Shown one piece after another: positions 1 through 6,837 of a stretch of DNA of 11,405 nt. The stretch is taken from NCBI GenBank assembly GCA_945912085.1, contig CAMEBJ010000023.1, positions 1 through 11,405 on the forward strand. The letters run 5' to 3'. The DNA is from an uncultured Bacteroidales bacterium (GTDB lineage Bacteria > Bacteroidota > Bacteroidia > Bacteroidales > UBA932). A program made the translations under genes and the position numbers. Every line of letters starts with the position of its first letter. Positions within the stretch are counted from its first letter, which is position 1. The notes under the pieces were generated by a model. The model saw nothing but the letters and a program-made list of their open reading frames with translations. It ran no database searches and was not told the origin of the DNA.

Positions 1-61
1 AAGACGCACAACCCTCACGATAACAGATAATTATGAACTTGCGAAACTTGAGTTGTTTAAT

Positions 62-2074
62 ATGACCGAAACAAAAGCAAAGATGATTTACGACAGGGAT
101 CCCTGGCTTGCTCCTTACAAGAAGGCAGTGGATGCCCGCCACGAGAGGATTCTTGCCGCAAAGGAGAGTTTGTCCGTGAACGGCAGCCTTGCAGCTGGAA
201 TCAACAACCACCTTTACTATGGGATGCACAGGACGCAGGACGGATGGGTGTTCCGAGAGTGGGCTCCCAATGCCTCAAAAATTTATCTCATAGGTGACTT
301 CAACAACTGGAAGAGGACCGAGGCGTACGCACTCAAGCCTGCCGGCAATGGAAACTGGGAAATTTCGCTCCCGGAGATGTTCCTGTCCCACGGTTCCCTT
401 TACAAACTTTACATCGAATGGCCCGGCGGAGGAGGGGAGAGACTTCCTGCCTACACCACCCGTGCAGTCCAGGACCCTGTGACCAAGGTTTTCAGCGCAC
501 AGGTGTGGAACCCTGACACTCCGTACAAATGGAAACACAAAGGTCCGGGGAAGCGCCCGCATCCGCTGATTTACGAGTGCCACATCGGAATGAGCTCCGA
601 GAAGGAGAAAGTGGCCACGTTCGAGGAATTCCGTCAGGACGTGCTCCCGCACATAAAGGACCTCGGATACGACACAATCCAGATAATGGCGCTTCAGGAG
701 CATCCTTACTACGGTTCCTTCGGCTATCAGGTTTCCAATTTCTTCGCGCTCAGTTCCCGTTTCGGCACTCCGGAGGAGTTCAAGAGACTGGTGGACGAGG
801 CGCACGGTGCCGGGATTGCCGTTGTGATGGACATCGTACATTCCCACTCGGTTGACAATGAAGCCGAGGGGCTCGGAATGTTCGACGGCAGGGAGGACCT
901 GTATTTCTACAAGGGACCTCAGGGAAGACACCCTGCCTGGGGCTCCCGCTGCTTCGACTACGGGAAGGGAGAGACCAAATGCTTCCTCCTGTCCAACTGC
1001 AAGTTCTGGATGGAGGAATACCACATCGACGGCTTCCGTTTCGACGGGGTGACGAGTATGCTCTACTGGGACCACGGGCTTGGAACGGCTTTTTCTGGCT
1101 ATGACGTGTATTTCAACAACGGGGTGGATGAGAATGCCGTGACTTACCTTGCACTTGCCAATATGCTTGTGAGGGAGGTCAATCCGGATGCTTTCACCAT
1201 TGCGGAGGATGTCAGCGGTATGGCGGGTCTTGCGGCTCCTTTCGAGCAGGGCGGTGTCGGCTTTGACTTCAGGATGAGTATGGGAGTGGCTGACAACTGG
1301 ATCAAATGGATAAAGGAGATTCCCGACGAGAAATGGAGTGTCGGGGAGATGTGGTGGCAGCTGACCAACAAGCGTGCGGACGAGAAGACCATCAGTTACG
1401 CCGAGTGTCACGACCAGGCGATGGTGGGGGACAAGACCATCATCTTCCGCCTGATGGACAAGGAAATGTACACTTCGATGAATACGGAGTCCCGGTCAAT
1501 AATAGTTGACAGGGGTATTGCCCTGCACAAGATGATAAGACTCGTCACGATGGCCACCGCAGGGGACGGCTACCTGACCTTTATGGGCAACGAGTTCGGA
1601 CATCCGGAGTGGATTGACTTCCCGAGGGAGGGGAACGGATGGTCCTACAAATACGCCAGGAGACAGTGGTCACTGATGAAACCGGACTATCTGAGGTACA
1701 GGAGCTTGAATGAATTTGACCGTGCAATGGTGGAACTTTGCCGCGAGGAGGACCTTCTGGGCGGGAAACCGGAACTTCTTGTGCAGGATGAACAGAAAAA
1801 AATTCTGATTTTCAAAAGAAATAGTTGTATCTTTGCGTTCAATTTCAATCCGGCACAGTCTTTCACCGACTATGCCTTCGCTGCTCCGGCAGGGAAATAT
1901 GTGTGTGTCCTCGATTCGGACGAAGAAAGATTCAACGGCTTTTCCCGCATTAAAAGCGGTGAGGAGCATTTCTCCGTTCACAAGAAGTCGGAAAACGGCC
2001 CGGCGGTCTATGACGACACACTGATGCTGTATCTGCCAAGCCGCTGTGCGGTCGTCCTCAAAAAGGTCGACTGA
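62..2074 (+). CDS. glgB: 1,4-alpha-glucan branching enzyme, eukaryote-like GH13 type
   Basis: It cuts an alpha-1,4-glucan chain and rejoins the piece through an alpha-1,6 bond, making the branches of glycogen in the cytoplasm. Numbering from the ATG at 62 gives 670 residues. A CBM48-like N-terminal domain starts around residue 60 (FREWAPNASKIYLIGDFNNW). The GH13 barrel follows: region I DIVHSH (D257), region II DGFRFDGV (nucleophile D328), region III IAEDVSG (acid/base E382) and region IV YAECHDQ (H450, D451). The C-terminal beta domain ends with IPSR-like YLPSRCAVVLKKVD. The spacing of the catalytic residues and blocks such as MGNEFGHPEW and IALHKMIRL match animal and plant branching enzymes (family GH13_8 as I recall it) better than the GH13_9 type of E. 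coli. A TTG at 53 extends the frame by three codons, but the ATG at 62 is the likelier start. No Shine-Dalgarno is visible. It is the first gene of the glycogen cluster. Confidence 0.96.
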   Translation: MTETKAKMIYDRDPWLAPYKKAVDARHERILAAKESLSVNGSLAAGINNHLYYGMHRTQDGWVFREWAPNASKIYLIGDFNNWKRTEAYALKPAGNGNWEISLPEMFLSHGSLYKLYIEWPGGGGERLPAYTTRAVQDPVTKVFSAQVWNPDTPYKWKHKGPGKRPHPLIYECHIGMSSEKEKVATFEEFRQDVLPHIKDLGYDTIQIMALQEHPYYGSFGYQVSNFFALSSRFGTPEEFKRLVDEAHGAGIAVVMDIVHSHSVDNEAEGLGMFDGREDLYFYKGPQGRHPAWGSRCFDYGKGETKCFLLSNCKFWMEEYHIDGFRFDGVTSMLYWDHGLGTAFSGYDVYFNNGVDENAVTYLALANMLVREVNPDAFTIAEDVSGMAGLAAPFEQGGVGFDFRMSMGVADNWIKWIKEIPDEKWSVGEMWWQLTNKRADEKTISYAECHDQAMVGDKTIIFRLMDKEMYTSMNTESRSIIVDRGIALHKMIRLVTMATAGDGYLTFMGNEFGHPEWIDFPREGNGWSYKYARRQWSLMKPDYLRYRSLNEFDRAMVELCREEDLLGGKPELLVQDEQKKILIFKRNSCIFAFNFNPAQSFTDYAFAAPAGKYVCVLDSDEERFNGFSRIKSGEEHFSVHKKSENGPAVYDDTLMLYLPSRCAVVLKKVD

Positions 2075-2137
2075 TTTGTTGTATTGAGGAATCTAAAATT
2101 CCGGAATAAGTAAATTATTAACTAAAAAATATTTTGT

Positions 2138-4078
2138 ATGGCTTTTCTTAAATTCAACAAGTCCGAGCTTGTGAACCTTGAATACTCGCTCAAGCGCGAG
2201 ATTATCGAGGCCAACAGGACGGGCGCCTATTGCAACACTTCCATAGTGACCTGCAATACGAGACGCTATCACGGGCTTCTTGCTGTTCCGATTGACAGTT
2301 TCGGAGGAGGAAAGTATATGCTCCTGTCTTCCGTTGACGAGAGTCTGATTATGGCAGGCAAGCAGTTCAACCTCGGGATTCACTGTTACGGGGATGTTTA
2401 TGAGCCTAGAGGACACAAGTACATCGTGGATTTCGATGCCGATCCTGTGCCAGAAGTGGTTTACAAGGTCGGGGACATTCTCTTCAGCAAGACCATCCTT
2501 CTTGTTCCTGACAATGACCAGGTGCTCATCAAGTACACTCTCATTGATGCTCCACAGAAAGCTGTTCTCAAGTTGAAGCTTTTCCTCGCATTCAGGAACG
2601 TGCACAGCCTCACCAGCCAGAACGGAGAGGCAAAGACGGAAGGTACTCCTGTTTCTGACGGGATGTCTTACTGCCTCTACCCTGGTTTTCCTCGTCTCCA
2701 CCTTCAGATGAGTTCCAAATCCTCTTTCAAGTCATCTCCTTACTGGTACAACGGGATTACATATTCCGATGAGTACCGCAGAGGATTTGACTGCCGTGAG
2801 GACCTCTTTGTTCCGGGTGAGTTCACCACAGAGCTGAAACCTGGCGAGTCTGTTGTCCTGTCCGCATCCCTGACAGAAATCAGCGCAAGGGGACTCAAGA
2901 GGAGATTCGACGAGATTGTCAGGAAGAAAGGCAACATCACTTCCTACCACGATCTTCTTGTGCACGATGCAGATATGCTCAAATGCGTCAGGGGCGGCAA
3001 GGAAAAGATCACGGCCGGATTCTCCTGGCTGGAGACCGGACTTCTCCGCGAGACCATAGTCTCCCTTCCTGGTCTGACCCTCTACGCCGGAAGCGGAAAG
3101 GCAGAGTTCGAGAAGATTCTCGACACCCTCATCTCGGATGAGCAGGAGAGACTTTTCCACAGGACTACGCAGGTCGAGTCTCCGCTCCGCCTGACAGACA
3201 CAATCCAGCAGTACATCGAGTTCACCGGTGAGGAAAAACGTATCTGGAAGAAATATGGCCCTACCCTCAAGGGAATCATCGAGAGCTATCTCCCGGGCAG
3301 AAGGAAAGAGATTGCAATGCATCCGAACGGACTGCTCTGGGCACAGATGGACTGGACCGCACTTTCCTGGATGAACACATACGTGAACGGCCAGCCGGTC
3401 AATGAAAGGGCGGGCTATCAGGTCGAAACCAATGCTATGTGGTACAATGCACTCTGCTTCGCAATCGATATGGAGAAGAAGTACGGAGCTGCCAAGAGCG
3501 ATTTCGTCCAGAGGTGGACTCCTGTCCGTGACCTGGTTCTGCAGAACTTCCAGCCTACATTCTGGAATGCCGAGGCAGGTTACCTTGCCGACTATGTGGA
3601 CGGCAACGGACAGAATCTCGATGTCCGTCCGAACCAGCTTTTCGCAGTCTGCCTGGAATACTCCCCGGTTGAGGATGAGATCAAGTCCGAGGTGGTGTCC
3701 GTCATCACCAATGAACTCCTCTCAAGGAGGGGAATCAGAACTCTTTCTCCAAGAAACGTCAAATACAAAGGTGTTTACGAGGGCTCACAGCCTGAAAGGG
3801 ATATGGCCTACCACAACGGTTGCGCCTTCCCTGCGCTCCTCGCACCTTATATCGATATATGCTTCAAGATGATGGGGTCTTCATTCTACAAGAGGGCCGG
3901 TTACCTTACCGAAGGCTTCTACGAGGACATCAGCAAGCACGGTGTCGGAGTGTTCTCCGAGCTTTACGACGGAGATCCTCCTCACGAGCCTCACGGTGCA
4001 ATTTCCAGTGCAGAGAGTACTGCCGCCCTGTTGAGGATAGATTATCTTATGAACAAATATAAGGAGGAAAAGAAATGA
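2138..4078 (+). CDS. Glycogen debranching enzyme-like protein (GDE/GH133 family) with altered active site
   Basis: The fold assignment is archaeal/bacterial-type amylo-alpha-1,6-glucosidase. The N-terminal GDE domain (about 1-260) carries NTRRYHGLLA (40-49). The C-terminal (alpha/alpha)6 domain (about 285-640) shows SLPGLTL, HPNGLLWAQMD, VETNAMWYNAL (429-439), ERDMAYHNG and SELYDGDPPHEPHG (E608). The length of 646 aa is normal and the frame is intact. Several positions that I know as near-invariant in this family differ here. The usual WGRD reads LLRE (E305), the VDA(P/S)LWF Asp is E347, TWMD reads SWMN (N413), TPR before VEIN reads NER (422-424), WPWLL reads FPALL, and QAWSVAE reads SAESTAA. 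Debranching activity is therefore doubtful. The protein may be a glucan-binding or regulatory pseudoenzyme, or an enzyme with changed chemistry. It starts 63 nt after glgB behind an A-rich leader, and its stop overlaps the next start (ATGA). Confidence 0.88.
   Translation: MAFLKFNKSELVNLEYSLKREIIEANRTGAYCNTSIVTCNTRRYHGLLAVPIDSFGGGKYMLLSSVDESLIMAGKQFNLGIHCYGDVYEPRGHKYIVDFDADPVPEVVYKVGDILFSKTILLVPDNDQVLIKYTLIDAPQKAVLKLKLFLAFRNVHSLTSQNGEAKTEGTPVSDGMSYCLYPGFPRLHLQMSSKSSFKSSPYWYNGITYSDEYRRGFDCREDLFVPGEFTTELKPGESVVLSASLTEISARGLKRRFDEIVRKKGNITSYHDLLVHDADMLKCVRGGKEKITAGFSWLETGLLRETIVSLPGLTLYAGSGKAEFEKILDTLISDEQERLFHRTTQVESPLRLTDTIQQYIEFTGEEKRIWKKYGPTLKGIIESYLPGRRKEIAMHPNGLLWAQMDWTALSWMNTYVNGQPVNERAGYQVETNAMWYNALCFAIDMEKKYGAAKSDFVQRWTPVRDLVLQNFQPTFWNAEAGYLADYVDGNGQNLDVRPNQLFAVCLEYSPVEDEIKSEVVSVITNELLSRRGIRTLSPRNVKYKGVYEGSQPERDMAYHNGCAFPALLAPYIDICFKMMGSSFYKRAGYLTEGFYEDISKHGVGVFSELYDGDPPHEPHGAISSAESTAALLRIDYLMNKYKEEKK
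4061..4067 (+). promoter_or_regulatory. Strong Shine-Dalgarno (AAGGAGG) for the GT4 gene
   Basis: AAGGAGG lies 7 nt before the ATG at 4075, within the last codons (Lys-Glu-Glu) of the preceding gene. It supports this start, which overlaps the upstream stop as ATGA. The other genes in the window lack a comparable site, as is usual in Bacteroidota, so this one stands out. It may allow reinitiation or independent loading at the coupled junction. Confidence 0.65.
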
Positions 4079-5361
4079 GAGTTCTGATGTTTGGATGGGA
4101 GTTTCCTCCTCACATTGCGGGAGGTCTGGGAACTGCCTGCTATGGAATGACAAAGGGTCTTGCCGAGAATGACGTCGATGTACTTTTCGTTATGCCTTCG
4201 GCTTCGGGAGACGAGGACCAGAGTTCCGTTAAGATTATTAATGCGAGTGACGTTGCCGTTGACACTATGACTACTTCCGTGGACGAGTTCCTCGGAAAAG
4301 TTCAGTTTGTGCACATCGGCTCAAATATGGTGCCGTACGTCGATCCTCAGGACTTCAAGACCGTTGTCGAAGAGGAGAGAAAAAGGCAGATCAAGAGTTT
4401 CCGGGTGCAGTACGGCCAGAAATACAAATTCTCCGGCAAGTACGGCGCGAATCTGATGGAAGAAGTTGCGCGCTATGCGATGGTCGGAGCGACAATCGCA
4501 ATGCAGCACAAGGATGAGTTTGATGTCATCCACGCTCACGACTGGCTTACCTATCTTGCCGGAATCGGAGCCAAGAAACTGACAGGCAAACCATTGGTGG
4601 TACACGTTCACGCCACCTCTTACGACCGAGCCAGCGACGACAAGGTTGACACGAGGGTGGTGGACCTCGAAAAGAAGGGAATGGAGGCTGCCGACAAGGT
4701 GATTGCCGTGAGTGATTTGACAAGGAACATCGTCATCAACCGCTATGGGATCGATCCTGACAAGGTTGTAACCGTTCACAATGCCGTTGACTTCAGCGGA
4801 AGAGAGAATATCCAGGTTGAGAGGGGAGTGGCTGACAAGGTGGTTACCTTCCTGGGACGTGTTACCTATCAGAAGGGTCCTGAATATTTCATTGAGGCTG
4901 CCGCAAAGGTGCTCAAGAGATGTGACAATGTCCGTTTCGTGATGGCCGGAAGCGGTGATATGCTCAACCGCTGTATCCGCCACGTGGCCCGCCTCGGAAT
5001 CTCCGACAGGTTCCATTTCACGGGATTCCTCAGGGGACAGGAGGTTCAGAAGATGTTCGCTCTGTCGGATGTCTATGTGATGCCTTCCATTTCCGAGCCT
5101 TTCGGAATCTCTCCGCTTGAGGCAATGCAGACCAACGTGCCTTCAATCATTTCAAAGCAGTCAGGCTGTGCAGAGATTCTCAAATATGCCCTGAAGGTGG
5201 ATTTCTGGGATGTCGATGCGATGTCGGATGCCATCTACGGACTTCTGAAATATCCTGCAATCTCCGCCCTTGCTGCAAGATGCGGCTATGACGAGGTAAA
5301 TTCCCTCAAATGGACCGCTGCATCAGCAAAGGTCAAAAAAGTTTATGAGTCAGTTCTTTAA
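4075..5361 (+). CDS. GT4-family glycosyltransferase, probable glycogen/alpha-glucan synthase
   Basis: This is a GT-B fold retaining glycosyltransferase of 428 aa. The N-terminal domain begins MRVLMFGWEFPPHIAGGLG, the glycine-rich acceptor/donor loop of glycogen-synthase-like enzymes, and has HAHDW at 153-157. The C-terminal domain carries FLGRVTYQKG (R262 and K267, expected to hold the donor diphosphate) and the E-x7-E motif SEPFGISPLEAM (E341, E349). That last motif marks it as GT4; GT5 glycogen synthases normally read EPCGL there. Its place between branching, debranching-like and amylase genes makes chain elongation from a nucleotide sugar the likely role. ADP- or UDP-glucose as donor cannot be decided from sequence. 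No glgC is in the window. Translation is probably coupled to the preceding gene by a 4-nt overlap. Another alpha-glucosyl acceptor is possible. Confidence 0.88.
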   Translation: MRVLMFGWEFPPHIAGGLGTACYGMTKGLAENDVDVLFVMPSASGDEDQSSVKIINASDVAVDTMTTSVDEFLGKVQFVHIGSNMVPYVDPQDFKTVVEEERKRQIKSFRVQYGQKYKFSGKYGANLMEEVARYAMVGATIAMQHKDEFDVIHAHDWLTYLAGIGAKKLTGKPLVVHVHATSYDRASDDKVDTRVVDLEKKGMEAADKVIAVSDLTRNIVINRYGIDPDKVVTVHNAVDFSGRENIQVERGVADKVVTFLGRVTYQKGPEYFIEAAAKVLKRCDNVRFVMAGSGDMLNRCIRHVARLGISDRFHFTGFLRGQEVQKMFALSDVYVMPSISEPFGISPLEAMQTNVPSIISKQSGCAEILKYALKVDFWDVDAMSDAIYGLLKYPAISALAARCGYDEVNSLKWTAASAKVKKVYESVL

Positions 5362-5379
5362 CCACTAATACGATAGATT

Positions 5380-6747
5380 ATGAGCAAAAGTATATGTCTT
5401 TATTTCCAAGTCCATCAGCCGACCAGACTCAGACTGTATCGTTTCTTCGACATCGGCAAGGACTCACATTATTATGATGACTTTGCGAACAGGACCATCC
5501 TTCGCAGGGTTGCACAGAGGTGTTACCTCCCTATGAATGAACTCCTTCTGAATCTCATCAAACAGAACGGAGGCAAGTTCAAGGTAGCCTTCTCTCTTTC
5601 AGGTTCCGTCCTTGAGCAGTTCGACAGATATGCTCCCGAGGTGATTGACAGCTTCCGCCGCCTTGCGGAAACCGGATGTGTGGAATTCCTCTCAGAGACT
5701 TACTATCACTCTCTTGCATCCCTTGCTTCTCCGGCAGAGTTCAAGCACCAGGTCCTCAAGCACAAGGCTGCAATCGAGCATTATTTCGGGGTGACTCCGA
5801 AGGCTTTCCGCAACACCGAGCTGATCTATTCCGATGCCATCGGAGAGATGGTGTACGAGATGGGCTTCAAGACAATGCTCACTGAGGGAGCAAGACACGT
5901 CCTCGCCTGGAAGAGCCCGAATTATGTGTATTCAGGTGCACTGGCTCCAAAGTTGAACCTCCTTCTCAAGAATTCTTCCCTGAGCGACGACATCGCTTTC
6001 CGCTTCTCTGACAGGTCCTGGAACAACTGGCCTCTGACAGGCGAGAAGTATCTTGGCTGGATCAAGTCGGCTGCCGACAATGACGAGATTGTGAACCTCT
6101 TTATGGATTACGAAACTTTCGGTGAGCACCAGAAGGCTCAGAGCGGAATCTTCGAATTTATGAAATTCTTCCCTGAGGCTGTTCTCAATGACGGTACTTT
6201 TGAGTTTGTAACCCCTTCAGAGGCAACGAAGAAGCACAAGGCAATCGGCACTCTGGACGTTCCGGATCCAATCTCCTGGGCAGATGAGGAGCGCGATGTG
6301 ACAGCCTGGCTCGGAAATGAACTTCAGAATGACGCCTACGGCAAACTCTATGGCCTTACCGAGAAACTTTCCATCCTGAACAATGAGGATCTCTGGGCTG
6401 ATTTCGGTCATCTTCAGGAGAGCGACCACTTCTACTATATGTGTACGAAGTTCTTCTCCGACGGAGCTGTTCACAAATATTTCAATCCGTATGACACTCC
6501 GTATGAGGCATTTATCAACTATATGAATGTTCTCAGCGATTTTATTTTGAGGGTAGATGATGCAATTTCAATTTCTGATGCTAACTTTGCACCCTCAAAT
6601 TTGGAGAAGACGGTGAAGAAGCCTGTCCGCAAAGCGGCAACTGCTGCAAAGCCGTCAACTGCAAAGAAAGCCGCTCCTGCAAAGAAAGCCGCTCCTGCCG
6701 CAAAGAAGCCAACTGCGAAGAAACCTGCAGTGAAGAAGGGCAAATAA
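5380..6747 (+). CDS. GH57 family alpha-amylase/4-alpha-glucanotransferase-like enzyme with Lys/Ala-rich tail
   Basis: It is a cytoplasmic retaining alpha-glucan hydrolase or transferase, with no signal peptide. GH57 conserved regions are present in order: HQP at 12-14, CVEFLSETYYHSL as region 2, NTELIYSD with the candidate nucleophile E147, and DYETFGEH with the candidate acid/base D243. The catalytic part ends near residue 405. Residues 410-455 form a low-complexity basic tail with 16 Lys and 1 Arg, no acidic residue, and AKKAAP/AKKP units, resembling histone H1 or HupB tails. Such a tail is not part of the GH57 fold. The gene starts 18 nt after the GT4 gene and so probably belongs to the same transcript. 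In this setting it may trim or rearrange chains during glycogen turnover. Exact activity (amylase, glucanotransferase or branching) cannot be read from the sequence. Confidence 0.9.
   Translation: MSKSICLYFQVHQPTRLRLYRFFDIGKDSHYYDDFANRTILRRVAQRCYLPMNELLLNLIKQNGGKFKVAFSLSGSVLEQFDRYAPEVIDSFRRLAETGCVEFLSETYYHSLASLASPAEFKHQVLKHKAAIEHYFGVTPKAFRNTELIYSDAIGEMVYEMGFKTMLTEGARHVLAWKSPNYVYSGALAPKLNLLLKNSSLSDDIAFRFSDRSWNNWPLTGEKYLGWIKSAADNDEIVNLFMDYETFGEHQKAQSGIFEFMKFFPEAVLNDGTFEFVTPSEATKKHKAIGTLDVPDPISWADEERDVTAWLGNELQNDAYGKLYGLTEKLSILNNEDLWADFGHLQESDHFYYMCTKFFSDGAVHKYFNPYDTPYEAFINYMNVLSDFILRVDDAISISDANFAPSNLEKTVKKPVRKAATAAKPSTAKKAAPAKKAAPAAKKPTAKKPAVKKGK
6661..6696 (+). repeat. Tandem 18-bp repeat encoding AKKAAP x2 in the GH57 tail
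   Basis: Two identical 18-bp units (GCAAAGAAAGCCGCTCCT) lie head to tail at 6661-6678 and 6679-6696, encoding residues 428-439. Diverged units follow (AAKKPT, AKKPAV). The perfect identity of the two copies suggests recent slippage or duplication, so tail length may vary between strains. Confidence 0.9.
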
Positions 6748-6773
6748 GGATTTTTGACAATTGAACTGTCAGC

Positions 6774-6804
6774 AAAGACATCGGCCTTCAAAGCCGGTGT
6801 CTTT
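6774..6804 (+). terminator. Hairpin between GH57 gene and glgP, possible terminator or attenuator
   Basis: A 12-bp stem (6774-6785 with 6793-6804, one G:T pair) encloses a 7-nt loop 27 nt after the GH57 stop and 34 nt before the glgP start. The stem itself ends in TTT but no long T-tract follows, so termination may be partial. The A-rich 5' arm means it could act on both strands. No good promoter is visible between it and glgP, so some read-through into glgP is expected unless a promoter was missed. Confidence 0.5.
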
Positions 6805-6837
6805 ACTTCGGTTTAATAAACAGACAACAATATTTAT

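Noticed and set aside
1..30. A possible C-terminal end of an upstream gene (frame 1, ending with TAA at 28-30)
   Set aside because: Only nine codons are visible and nothing identifies them; the stop could be chance.
275..1411. A 378-codon open frame on the - strand opposite glgB
   Set aside because: It is fully antisense to a clearly real branching enzyme, has no recognisable domain or upstream signals, and follows from the codon bias of the + strand gene.
2088..2102. Small inverted repeat GGAAT/ATTCC between glgB and the GDE-like gene
   Set aside because: The stem is only 5 bp and A/T-rich, with no T-tract after it; too weak to call a terminator.
2138..2701. A long - strand frame (about 200 codons, 2093-2701) opposite the GDE-like gene
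   Set aside because: It shadows strongly conserved GDE_N coding sequence and shows no protein-like motifs.
3017..3180. A sequencing frameshift as cause of the odd GDE motifs
   Set aside because: Conserved family residues flank and are interspersed with the changed motifs in one unbroken frame, and the changes recur in separate motifs up to residue 630.
6607..6747. The Lys-rich tail as a separate small DNA-binding protein fused by a lost stop
   Set aside because: The tail is low-complexity only, has no HU or H1 globular domain and no start of its own, so an appended tail is simpler.
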